This document shows, in pieces, positions 1-7,500 of a stretch of DNA of 8,092 nt (positions within the stretch are counted from its first letter, which is position 1; every line of letters begins with the position of its first letter). This DNA comes from Acidobacteriaceae bacterium (GTDB lineage: Bacteria; Acidobacteriota; Terriglobia; Terriglobales; Acidobacteriaceae): assembly GCA_003156235.1 (NCBI GenBank), contig PMGP01000044.1:11337-19428 (forward strand), in the 5' to 3' direction. Made by a program: the position numbers and the translations under genes. The notes beneath the pieces were generated by a model. That model was not told where the DNA came from, did not search any database, and worked only from the letters and a program-made list of their open reading frames with translations.

Positions 1-417
1 GTCCGCGACGTTGGTTACGGCGATCGTGTTGCGGCCCAGCGAGATGGCCCGGCGCAACGCTTTCAGCGTGTCGGCAGTTTCTCCCGACTGCGAGACAACA
101 ATCACCGGGCACTCAGGCAGAACAGCTTCGTCCTGATACAAGTATTCACTCGAGAACTCGATGTCGGCATCGAGTCCGGCTGTGTCTTTCAACCATCGCG
201 CGCCCACCAGAGACGCGTGCCTGCTGGAGCCGCTGGCGAGAAAGAGGACGCGTTTGCCGCATCCAAGCCACTGAATGACTTTATCGACTTCTGAATCGAT
301 GAAACGCCCGGATTGTACGTAGTGCTTTAGCGTAGTCGCAAGAGCCAGAGGCTGCTCCCGCATTTCTATGAACATCCAAGGTTCAACAGGTTCTGCAGTA
401 GTACGGTCTGGCATCAT
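1..417 (-). CDS. SIS-domain sugar-phosphate isomerase/deaminase, GlmS-isomerase-like (partial, runs off the left edge)
   Basis: The first 139 codons of a cytoplasmic sugar isomerase (SIS) protein are present; the C-terminus lies outside the window. The protein opens directly with the linker and isomerase part of GlmS and has no N-terminal glutaminase domain. Visible landmarks are an EMREQPLAL segment (residues 18-26), ASGSSRHASL (61-70, matching the CGTS sugar-phosphate loop of GlmS), and SQSGETADTLKALRRA (109-124), nearly identical to the GlmS phosphate-binding motif. Family knowledge: stand-alone proteins of this type isomerise or deaminate amino-sugar phosphates (AgaS or NagB-II types), or act on related aldose/ketose phosphates. 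The exact substrate cannot be read here. The tandem ATGs at 417 and 414 follow a weak GGAAC; an in-frame ATG at 432 (preceded by an in-frame TGA) would add five residues. The gene lies 50 bases after the glycosidase stop on the same strand with no terminator between, so the two are probably one operon. Confidence 0.9.
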   Translation of the reverse strand, partial: MMPDRTTAEPVEPWMFIEMREQPLALATTLKHYVQSGRFIDSEVDKVIQWLGCGKRVLFLASGSSRHASLVGARWLKDTAGLDADIEFSSEYLYQDEAVLPECPVIVVSQSGETADTLKALRRAISLGRNTIAVTNVAD

Positions 418-467
418 GCTCGCTTGTTCCATCGGTCACTGGCAACGCCGGCTTTTACTCAGTAGGC

Positions 468-2867
468 TCATTGCTGCTTGCCTGCGGTGCTGCGCTCGTA
501 GCGCTCTTTGTACTCCTGTTTGTAACGTTCCACGGCATCCGCATAGCTGATTGGCATGTCCGGCGGCAGCGAGCGGCGAACCCAGTTCAAAGTTACTTCC
601 CTGGTTGCAGGTTCAAGCTCAATCGAACCCGATGTTATCGGAACAGGCTTGCCGTCGGCGGATGCCGACGTGACATTCAGGAACCACGGCAGATGCAGCA
701 CAATCTGTTTCGGTTCATAACCACGATCGAATGCGAAATGAATCTCCATTTTGGCTTCGGTGGTGGATACGATCCTGAGGATGAAACCGATCTTGCCAAA
801 GTAGGTGGCGGCGTTTTCCACTTCGATTGCTTTGCCTGGCTCAATCCATTCCGGCGAAACAGCGGAGAGCAGATGCAGGCTAGATCCTTCTTCGCGTACC
901 ATCATGTTGCGAAGCAAGTTGCGATACTCGGCGGCAAACCAGCCGTGCGGGGCGAGGTTTCCACTGAAGTCGCGATCTCCCCAAGGGCGAATCGAATACT
1001 CCCATCCGGCATGGGTCGAACTGGTATGCAGCAGGATGGCGTAAAATTCGCGGATCGCCTGCTGCTGATCTCCGCGAATCAGTTCCGTGAGGGTGTTCTT
1101 GATGGTCAGATAGTGGTGTAGATAGGTTCCCTGATCCGGTTGCCGATAGGTCATCAGCCCCTCGGCATACTTTGCTTGGGTCGCTTTCAGGGTAGCGGTA
1201 ACCCGCGGATCGAAGGGCGAAAGCTGCTGTTCCGGCGTCAGCGAGAGCAGATTGCCCCAATCCGTGCCGCCCATGTTTCCATCCAACGCGGGCGGAATGT
1301 AGCCGCCGGTGCGTTCTGTTGCCGCATCGAGCTGCTTCATGAAGTTCCTGCGCAGTTCCTGCTCCAGCGTGCGAAAGCGCTTCTCATCCTCGGTGTGCCC
1401 CAGATCGTGGGCCAAGAGGATGGCGGATTGAAGGCCGTCGAGGGCGAGGAAATTGTAGCCGGTCAGATGACCGGGAATATATTCGTTGTCGCGTACGTCG
1501 GTTGACGGCAGAATGTGCAGCGGATCGGCGGCCATGGCATCTTGCAGCCACAAGACGGCGTGCTGCACGCGGGGATAGACTTCGTCGGCAAAGGCTTTGT
1601 CGTGCGTCATGCGGTAATGTTCGCCATAGGTCCAGAGCGCCTCGCCCCAGCCGTCGAATTGGCCCGGCTGGGAGAGAAAATTGCCATCGTCCTGCTGTCT
1701 GGAGGCGAAGAAATTCACGATTTGGCGGCCGATCTCCGTGTAGCCGGAGGTGTCGTACATGCGAACAAAATCCGCTGAGTCGCGCAGGTAGAAGCCGTGG
1801 TAATGAAGCTGATTGATGGTTTGCACATAGTCGTTGCCGATTTTGTTCAGCGACATCAAATCGTTTACCAAACTGGTTTTGAAGACCTGGTTCACTTTCT
1901 CTTCCGGGGTTTCGATCTTCATACCCCTGGCCAGAATCGCATCCCAGAACGCAACCACCTTGGCTTTTCGCTCGTCGAATTGCGCCTGATCGATGGCTTG
2001 GAGCTTGGGGTCGCCGACGGCTACCGGAAGCAGCGGCACCTTGAAGTCCAGCGCGCGCTCCTCTCCCGGAGCAAGCAGCAACTCATACTCTGCCGCGGCC
2101 ATCGGAGTCGTCGGCAGAACCGTCGGGGCTACATCCGCCGTTTCCGTCCGGTTGTAGTAGTCCCGGTAAGACGGAGAGAGGTACATTCGATCCGCTTGAG
2201 GAAAAAAGTAGATGGCTTTTTGATCTCGCAGGTAGGCGTTTCCCTGAACGGCGTAAACTGAATCGGGACGGAAGATTTCGCCGGGCTGCTGGTAACCGCC
2301 CACGCGATTTCCGGTCACAGGCCGTCGAAAGCGATTGTCGCCGGTGTGGAAAGTCGTTGTCTGGTTTCCCTGATACCGCCATGCAGCCGTCAGAAACCCG
2401 CGCCGGGCTTCGCCGGTTGGATTCTGGATCGTCACGCGCACGAAGTTCACCACGTCCGCTCCGCTTTGCTCGGCCCCAAGCGACGCAGCGAAGAAGGTGA
2501 ATCGATAGCGGAGCTGATCGTGCTCGATTTCATAGGAGACGATTGGCAGGTAGTCCTTCTCCAGGGTGCGAATCCGCTGCGTCACCGGTTCCCGGTCTAT
2601 GCCTGCGAAGAAGACCAGTTCTCCAAAGCCGGTGTAGAGCGAACCCTCAGGCGTGATCTCCGCGCCGGAGGGCGAGTGCATCACGGAAATCTGATCGGTC
2701 GAGCGGCTGGCATAGGAGAAGGGTTCGTTGGGTTTGTCCAGGCTGGGGTTGACCATCCGGTAGAGGACCGCTTGAGATCCTTGATCCGTAAGCGGCGGAG
2801 CGCTTTGGCTGAGCAGAACCAGCGGAGAGAGAAGAAGAGTTCCGCTAAGCAGAAAGACCGGCTTCAT
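468..2867 (-). CDS. Secreted six-hairpin-type glycoside hydrolase (family not assigned)
   Basis: This is a 799-residue exported protein. Residues 1-23 form a signal peptide (Lys at 2, hydrophobic core 4-19, likely cleavage after the SQSA at 20-23). Residues of about 30-285 look like a beta-rich N-terminal domain. The part from about 300 to 660 is helical and resembles the (alpha/alpha)6 barrel of glucoamylase- and trehalase-like enzymes: FYLRDSADFVRMY (359-371), QFDGWGEALW (403-412), WEYSIRPWGDRDFSGNLAPHGW (622-643). Acidic residues in these blocks (D363, D405, E409, E623) are candidate catalytic or substrate-binding residues, not established ones. A C-terminal beta-sandwich of about 660-765 carries SPEWIEPGKAIEVENAATYFG, a pattern seen at the end of many such glycosidases. 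Expected site is the periplasm or cell surface, acting on an oligosaccharide. The ATG at 2867 is preceded by AGGGTG at 7-base spacing. It is divergent from the regulator and upstream of the SIS gene. I could not assign a CAZy family; the fold call is moderately sure, the substrate unknown. Confidence 0.82.
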   Translation of the reverse strand: MKPVFLLSGTLLLSPLVLLSQSAPPLTDQGSQAVLYRMVNPSLDKPNEPFSYASRSTDQISVMHSPSGAEITPEGSLYTGFGELVFFAGIDREPVTQRIRTLEKDYLPIVSYEIEHDQLRYRFTFFAASLGAEQSGADVVNFVRVTIQNPTGEARRGFLTAAWRYQGNQTTTFHTGDNRFRRPVTGNRVGGYQQPGEIFRPDSVYAVQGNAYLRDQKAIYFFPQADRMYLSPSYRDYYNRTETADVAPTVLPTTPMAAAEYELLLAPGEERALDFKVPLLPVAVGDPKLQAIDQAQFDERKAKVVAFWDAILARGMKIETPEEKVNQVFKTSLVNDLMSLNKIGNDYVQTINQLHYHGFYLRDSADFVRMYDTSGYTEIGRQIVNFFASRQQDDGNFLSQPGQFDGWGEALWTYGEHYRMTHDKAFADEVYPRVQHAVLWLQDAMAADPLHILPSTDVRDNEYIPGHLTGYNFLALDGLQSAILLAHDLGHTEDEKRFRTLEQELRRNFMKQLDAATERTGGYIPPALDGNMGGTDWGNLLSLTPEQQLSPFDPRVTATLKATQAKYAEGLMTYRQPDQGTYLHHYLTIKNTLTELIRGDQQQAIREFYAILLHTSSTHAGWEYSIRPWGDRDFSGNLAPHGWFAAEYRNLLRNMMVREEGSSLHLLSAVSPEWIEPGKAIEVENAATYFGKIGFILRIVSTTEAKMEIHFAFDRGYEPKQIVLHLPWFLNVTSASADGKPVPITSGSIELEPATREVTLNWVRRSLPPDMPISYADAVERYKQEYKERYERSTAGKQQ

Positions 2868-2894
2868 CGGGTGGCACCCTCGAAAAAGAATTAT

Positions 2895-2907
2895 CCCCGT
2901 GACGGGG
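2895..2907. promoter_or_regulatory. Perfect palindrome CCCCGT-G-ACGGGG in the divergent intergenic region
   Basis: A perfect 6-1-6 inverted repeat sits 28 bases upstream of the glycosidase start. A one-base centre is too small for an RNA hairpin loop, so a DNA-binding site is more likely than a stem. On the minus strand it directly abuts GATAAT (2895-2890), which is 5/6 to a sigma-70 -10 box, but no convincing -35 is seen at 16-18 bases. A bound protein here would cover a glycosidase promoter. The function is inferred. Confidence 0.35.
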
Positions 2908-2945
2908 TGTATCTAACATGAGGGCTTATCTTGCGCATATCAACG

Positions 2946-2980
2946 TATTTCACGGCTTGATTGCTGTTTTTCACAGTGAA
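2946..2980 (+). promoter_or_regulatory. Candidate operator cluster upstream of the regulator gene (TTCAC-A-GTGAA palindrome plus half-site)
   Basis: The cluster contains, in order, the half-site TATTTCACGG (2946-2955), the 10-mer CTTGATTGCT (2956-2965) and a perfect 5-1-5 palindrome TTCACAGTGAA (2970-2980). The same palindrome type, half-site and identical 10-mer recur upstream of the receptor gene at 4354-4398. A good -10 hexamer, TATTAT, follows at 2996-3001, so the palindrome would overlap the -35 region of a plus-strand promoter. That position fits either repression or class-II-type activation. The region is also upstream of the glycosidase and could serve both directions. The repeat is seen directly; the operator role is inferred. 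Confidence 0.5.
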
Positions 2981-3007
2981 CCGATCCGAAAGCAGTATTA
3001 TTTAGGC

Positions 3008-4300
3008 ATGGAAGAGCGAGTTGGCGCGCCATCGTGGATGCTAGATCAAGCGGAACAAAGGGAGTTGGTGACACGGATTCTTGCCTCTGAACTCTTCCGC
3101 AAATCTGGTCGCCTCTCCGCGTTCCTGAAATTTATCTGCGAGGAGCAGTGGAAGGGACACGCCGACGCCGTCAACGAGCAGAGAATCGGTACGATCGTCT
3201 TCCAGCGGGCTCCCGGTTATCACGTCGGCGATGACAGCATTGTGCGCTCGCAGGCGCGTTTTCTGCGGCAGCGATTGGAAGAGTATTTCAACACCGTTGG
3301 AGCTCAGGAGAGCCTGGTGTTGCTGATTCCCAAGGGGTCTTATCACCCTTCCTTCGAGCGGCAGGCGCGCCATTCGATCCCCTCGTCGACCAGCCCGGCG
3401 TTGTCCGGTCAATCCGTGACTGGCACGAACGATACCCTGTCAGGCGCCAGGCGCTTTCGCGTTGCCGGAATCATTGCCGCGGCTTTACTGCTCCTCTTTT
3501 TACTCGCCGCAGTCGCGTTTTACTGGAAGCAGAACGCTCAACAAGCCGCGCAGAATGCGGGGGACACATCGGTCAACCGTTTCTGGTCTTCCATCTTCGA
3601 TCCCCATAGGCCGGTGTTGATTGTTCCGGCAGACAGCAGCTTGGTGCTGATGGAAGAATTGAACGGGCACTCCGTCTCCCTGTCCACCTATATCAATAAA
3701 AACTACTTGAAGGACTCTTCACGGGAAAGTTCGAAAATGTGGGAGTATATCGCGGCCAGCCAGTACACCAATATGGCCGATCTCAACCTGGTCGCACGAC
3801 TGGAGCGGGTTTCCCAGGCGGCCAACGTCCAGCCGGACATCCGCTACGCGCGCGATCTCAATTTGAAGGAATTGAAAGACAGCAATTCCGTGTTGATTGG
3901 CGGATCGATGGCCAATCCGTGGGTCGCACTCTTTAGCACCGCTGTTCACTTCGACATCGATTACGACTGGACGATTAGACATGATTTTGTGCGCAATCGC
4001 GCTCCGGGAGAACACGAGCAAGCCCTTTATGTCGAGAACCAGACCAGCCAGTCCTATGGCGTAGTCGCTTATGTGCCAAGCCTAGACGGACAGGGGCATA
4101 CGCTGCTGGTTGAAGGCACCAGCAAAGCAGGGACTGAAGCCGGCGCGGAGTTTTTGACCAGTAGTGCGTTTGCTTCGTTTTTGAAGGAGATCGGCGCGGA
4201 TGCTACGCATGTGCCGAATTTCGAATTGCTATTGTCTACCCAGAATCTTGGCGGAGATTCTCATCACCCTGTCATTATTTGCTGGCACAAACTCCGATAA
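3008..4300 (+). CDS. Membrane-anchored one-component regulator: winged-helix-like N-domain, one TM helix, periplasmic C-domain
   Basis: The protein has 430 residues from the ATG at 3008. Residues 15-117 match the N-terminal module known from acidobacterial regulators and TPR proteins, which resembles an OmpR/CadC-type winged helix: LSAFLKFICEE (36-46), IGTIVFQRAPGYHVGDDSIVR (60-80), LRQRLEEYF (86-94), LIPKGSY (106-112). A single membrane helix spans about 150-172, preceded by RRFR, which fits N-in/C-out. Residues 190-430 would be periplasmic and carry PVLIVPADSSLVLMEEL (202-218), YTNMADLNLV (253-262), SVLIGGSMANPW (294-305) and LLVEGTSKAGTEAGAEFLTSS (366-386). I know this half only as a conserved domain of unstudied acidobacterial proteins; ligand sensing is inferred. 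An upstream in-frame ATG at 2918 has a GGGGTG at 8-base spacing, but the extra 30 residues would be encoded by the operator-like repeats, so 3008 is preferred. That start lacks a good Shine-Dalgarno and lies seven bases after TATTAT, which would suit a leaderless mRNA. Confidence 0.85.
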   Translation: MEERVGAPSWMLDQAEQRELVTRILASELFRKSGRLSAFLKFICEEQWKGHADAVNEQRIGTIVFQRAPGYHVGDDSIVRSQARFLRQRLEEYFNTVGAQESLVLLIPKGSYHPSFERQARHSIPSSTSPALSGQSVTGTNDTLSGARRFRVAGIIAAALLLLFLLAAVAFYWKQNAQQAAQNAGDTSVNRFWSSIFDPHRPVLIVPADSSLVLMEELNGHSVSLSTYINKNYLKDSSRESSKMWEYIAASQYTNMADLNLVARLERVSQAANVQPDIRYARDLNLKELKDSNSVLIGGSMANPWVALFSTAVHFDIDYDWTIRHDFVRNRAPGEHEQALYVENQTSQSYGVVAYVPSLDGQGHTLLVEGTSKAGTEAGAEFLTSSAFASFLKEIGADATHVPNFELLLSTQNLGGDSHHPVIICWHKLR

Positions 4301-4353
4301 CAATCTGCCACTATATTACTGTAACTTATTCCATTAAAACAGCTTGCATCAAT

Positions 4354-4398
4354 TTCACGGTGAATAACATTTCAGCACCGTGAAAATACTTGATTGCT
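4354..4398 (+). promoter_or_regulatory. Candidate operator cluster upstream of the receptor gene (TTCAC-G-GTGAA palindrome plus inverted half-site)
   Basis: A perfect palindrome TTCACGGTGAA occupies 4354-4364. An inverted copy of its left part, CACCGTGAA, lies at 4376-4384, so that 4351-4362 and 4376-4387 form a 12-base inverted repeat with one mismatch. CTTGATTGCT (4389-4398) follows, identical to 2956-2965 near the regulator. No T-tract follows the repeat on either strand, which argues against a terminator for the regulator gene. Immediately downstream is a plausible sigma-70 promoter, so the palindrome sits just upstream of the -35 box, a position typical of activator sites. The sequence match is observed; the binding protein is inferred to be the adjacent regulator. 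Confidence 0.5.
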
Positions 4399-4423
4399 CT
4401 ACGTTGGCCTCCAATACTTGGTT
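4385..4423 (+). repeat. Tandem AATACTTGRTT direct repeat, 28-base period
   Basis: AATACTTGATT (4385-4395) and AATACTTGGTT (4413-4423) match at 10 of 11 positions. They overlap the predicted -35 and -10 regions of the receptor promoter. The first copy contains the start of the CTTGATTGCT element shared with the regulator upstream region. They could be a second protein-binding element or a chance outcome in an AT-rich stretch. Confidence 0.4.
4390..4418 (+). promoter_or_regulatory. Possible sigma-70 promoter for the receptor gene
   Basis: TTGATT (4390-4395) and AATACT (4413-4418) are separated by exactly 17 bases. Each hexamer matches the sigma-70 consensus at 4 of 6 positions, so the promoter would be weak without an activator. 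This fits the palindromes just upstream. Transcription would begin near 4425 and give a leader of roughly 140 bases before the receptor start. Confidence 0.4.
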
Positions 4424-4428
4424 AACGT

Positions 4429-4460
4429 AATCCGCCGGATTTTGATGCGGCGGCGGCATC
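4429..4460 (+). promoter_or_regulatory. GC-rich overlapping inverted repeats in the receptor mRNA leader
   Basis: AATCCG-C-CGGATT (4429-4441) is a perfect 13-base palindrome. CCGCCG (4432-4437) can alternatively pair with CGGCGG (4448-4453 or 4451-4456), giving a six-pair GC stem, and GATGC (4444-4448) can pair with GCATC (4456-4460). The last two pairings share bases and exclude each other. This may be a structured 5' leader; no known riboswitch or attenuator was recognised. Confidence 0.3.
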
Positions 4461-4553
4461 CCATCCTCTCCTTCGAGCATCGTCGCCAGATCAAACATGC
4501 GACAAATCGATCAGATGGATAAAATCAACCAGGTATTGAACCAATCTGCATAT

Positions 4554-4558
4554 GGAGG
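4554..4558 (+). promoter_or_regulatory. Strong Shine-Dalgarno GGAGG that decides the receptor start
   Basis: GGAGG lies five bases before the ATG at 4564. The earlier in-frame ATG at 4552 overlaps this site and has no ribosome-binding sequence of its own, so 4564 is the better start. Confidence 0.85.
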
Positions 4559-4563
4559 CAGCA

Positions 4564-7500
4564 ATGAATTTCGGTTTTGAAATACGACTTGGTTCCAAGC
4601 GGCTACGGTGCTTGCGGGAAGCAGCCTGCACGCTACGTTCCTCACTCTTTGTCAGCCTGCTACTCGTGCTTGCCCTGGCGATGCCGCTCGGCTCGTTTGC
4701 CCAGGGTATTACCGGCACCATTACCGGCACGGTGACAGACGCCACCGGAGCAATCGTCGCCGGTGCAACCGTCACCGTTCGCAATGTGGACACCAACGCC
4801 ACCCACACCGTCACGACCTCCGATCTCGGCTCCTACAAGGTTCCGCAGTTGCAGCCCGGCAACTACAGCGTAAAGGCCGAGAAGGCCGGCTTCAAGGCCT
4901 CCGAGCAGAGCGGCATCACGCTGCAGATCGACCAGATCGAGTTGGTCAACGCGCAACTGCAGGTTGGCTCGACAGGTGAGACAATTGTGGTCACCAGCGC
5001 GCCGCCCACCATCCAGACCGAAGATTCGTCGGTCGGTCAGGTTATCGACGGCGAAGCCATCCAGAGCGCGCCGTTGAATGGCCGTCTCAGCCTGATGGGC
5101 CTGATTGCTCAAGCCCCTGGAATCCAGGGCGTGGGCGCGCAGGATCAGATGGCCACCCGCGGCGAGACCTTTGCCGCCGGCACCGGCAGCCGCAACGCCT
5201 ACGGCGGTCTGGGCAGCACGCTGGACGGCGTCTCCAATACCGAAATCACGATTCAACGCGCCGAGCCTGAAGTCCCATCGCTCGACGCCATCTCCCAGTT
5301 CAAGGTGATCGCAACCGGCTCTCCGGCCGAGTTTGGCCAGCAGACTCAGCTTATTGTGGTCAGCGCCAGCGGCACCAACAAGTACCATGGCGAATTGCTG
5401 GAGTACAACCGCTCCAAAGGCACCTCGGCCAAGGAAGATGGCCATTCCGGCGCCCGTCCCACATACGAGCGCAACGAGTTCGGCGGCAACTTAGCCGGTC
5501 CGATCTCGATTCCGCATCTCTACAACGGCAAAGACCGCAGCTTCTTCTTCTTCTCCTACGAGGGCTTCCGGCTGCAGCAGTCGGCCTCCAAGACCACCAG
5601 GCAGCCCACCGCGGCAATGCGCAGCGGCAACTTCGCCGGATTCGCTCCCATCATCAATCCCGCCACCGGTAACGCCTTCACGAACAATCAAATCACGAAC
5701 ATCAGTTCGGTTTCGCAGGCGTTGATGACCAAGTTGCTGCCGTGCGCTACCGTGACCATTTGGGGCCCAGGCAACTGTAGCGAATTGGTTCCTTATACCA
5801 ACACTACAGATCGCATCGCGGTACACGTTGATCATAGGATCGGGCCCAACGATCAGATTCGCGGCACCTTCCTGCACGCCAATTACGGCCCCAGCCCCAC
5901 CGTCGGTACCGACAGCCTGCAGGGCGGACGTTCCGGCGACGGCGAGAAGAATACCAATGCCATCCTCGGTTGGACGCACACTTTCTCGCCGTCGATGGTT
6001 CTGGACAGCAACGGATCCTTCTTCCACCTGCCCATCTACCGCGCTCCGCAGAATGTCGGCACCAAGTGGGAGTCGATCATTCCCGGCCTTGCAGCGCAGC
6101 CCATCGAGGGCGCGCCGCATCTTAAATTTGGCGATGGCATTACCGGCACGGGCGAATCCGGTTCTCATGACCTGGAGCAGGTCGGCCAGATCAACACCTC
6201 GCTGACCAGGATTCTCTCCATGCACACGCTCAAGGCCGGCTTTAGCTACCTCTACGACAACCACTGGAACGTCTCAGCCAATCCTCCGGAGCACGGTCAA
6301 TTCAGCTTCACCGGCCAGTATTCGGGCGAATCATTTGCCGACTTTCTGCTGGGATATCCGGGTTCGACTCAGCAGGGAACTCCCTCTGCGGTTATTACGC
6401 GCAACATTTCCAGCCAGTGGGCCGGCTACCTTCAGGATGACTGGAAGCCGATGCGCAAACTGACCATCAACATGGGCATCCGTTACGACCTGCAGTGGTT
6501 TGCACCCGGTCCTTACAACGACGCATCGCTCTTTGCGCCGTCGCTGGGCAAGGTGGTGGTCTTCGGCAGCAGCACCTCGCAATACACCATCCCCATCAAC
6601 CCCTACGATAAGAACCTGCTCTCCAGCGCCGGTCTGCTGACGTTCTCTTCGGATGCCAACATCTCCAACAACCCCTTCAGCTTCCTGGGCCGCAACACCA
6701 AGAACTTTGCTCCGCGTCTGGGCTTTGCGTATGAGCTGATGCCCAACACTGTCCTGCGCGGCGCCTACGGCATCTACTTCAACCTCTTGCCGGCCTCTTA
6801 TGTTGGCGAGATGTGGGCCGATAATTCCGGCGGCACGCCCTTCATCGACAACCAGACGTTCACCAATTCATTGAGCGGAACAACCGCCTTCACCATGAGC
6901 AATGCCTTCTCTGGAACCGGAGCGTACGGCGGCAATCTCGCCACCAACGCCGAGCACTCGCTGAAGACGCCTTACACCGAGCAGTACAATCTGGCTTTGG
7001 AACATCAATTCAAGGGGCAGATTGCGGTGCGCGTTGGTTACGTCGGCCAGCACAACCTCAAGCAGAACAACTTCAACGGCAACGGCAACTATGCTCCGTT
7101 TCTGAATTTAAGCGCTCAGATCGATCCCACCCAGCCGCTGACCGCGAGCGTCAATAGCCCGATTCCGACCCTGGGTCCGATCCCCTATCTGATCGATCCG
7201 ATCTTCCACACCATCATGAACTCGCTGCAAGCTGGCATACACAAGCAGTACTCGCACGGCCTTGGCTTCGGCGTCGAGTATCAGTGGGTGAGTGTGCTGG
7301 GCACGGAGAGCATCCAGAATGTTTCGGGCAGTACTCCCAACGACTCCAAGGGTCCCATCGCCGGCATCACGCCCCAGGTCCTGCAGGTCAACTATTCCTA
7401 CGAACTTCCTATTGGCAAAGGGAAGGCTTTGCTCGGCGATGCCAGTCCGGTGGCCAACGCCCTGCTGGGCGGCTGGCAGATCTCCGGCACGGTGAATGCT

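Noticed and set aside
2895..2907. CCCCGTGACGGGG as a terminator hairpin.
   Set aside because: The one-base centre cannot form a loop without opening the stem, there is no adjoining T-tract, and both flanking genes are transcribed away from it.
471..2921. Several plus-strand open frames of 100 to 216 codons opposite the glycosidase gene.
   Set aside because: They are antisense shadows in GC-rich coding DNA: no recognisable domains, compositionally odd proteins and no ribosome-binding sites, while the minus-strand frame has a signal peptide and coherent domains.
4351..4387. The inverted repeat after the regulator gene as an intrinsic terminator.
   Set aside because: The 12-base arms are separated by 13 bases and no run of T follows on either strand. 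The match to the regulator upstream palindrome makes an operator the better reading.
4497..4580. A 27-codon upstream reading frame (starting MRQIDQMDKINQ) that overlaps the receptor start.
   Set aside because: It has no ribosome-binding sequence before its ATG and its tail simply reads through the receptor's Shine-Dalgarno and first codons. A leader peptide cannot be excluded but nothing supports one.
4660..6264. Two long minus-strand open frames (261 and 257 codons) opposite the receptor gene.
   Set aside because: The receptor frame is unambiguous from signal peptide to terminal phenylalanine. The antisense frames give low-complexity Gly/Ala/Val-rich products without recognisable domains.
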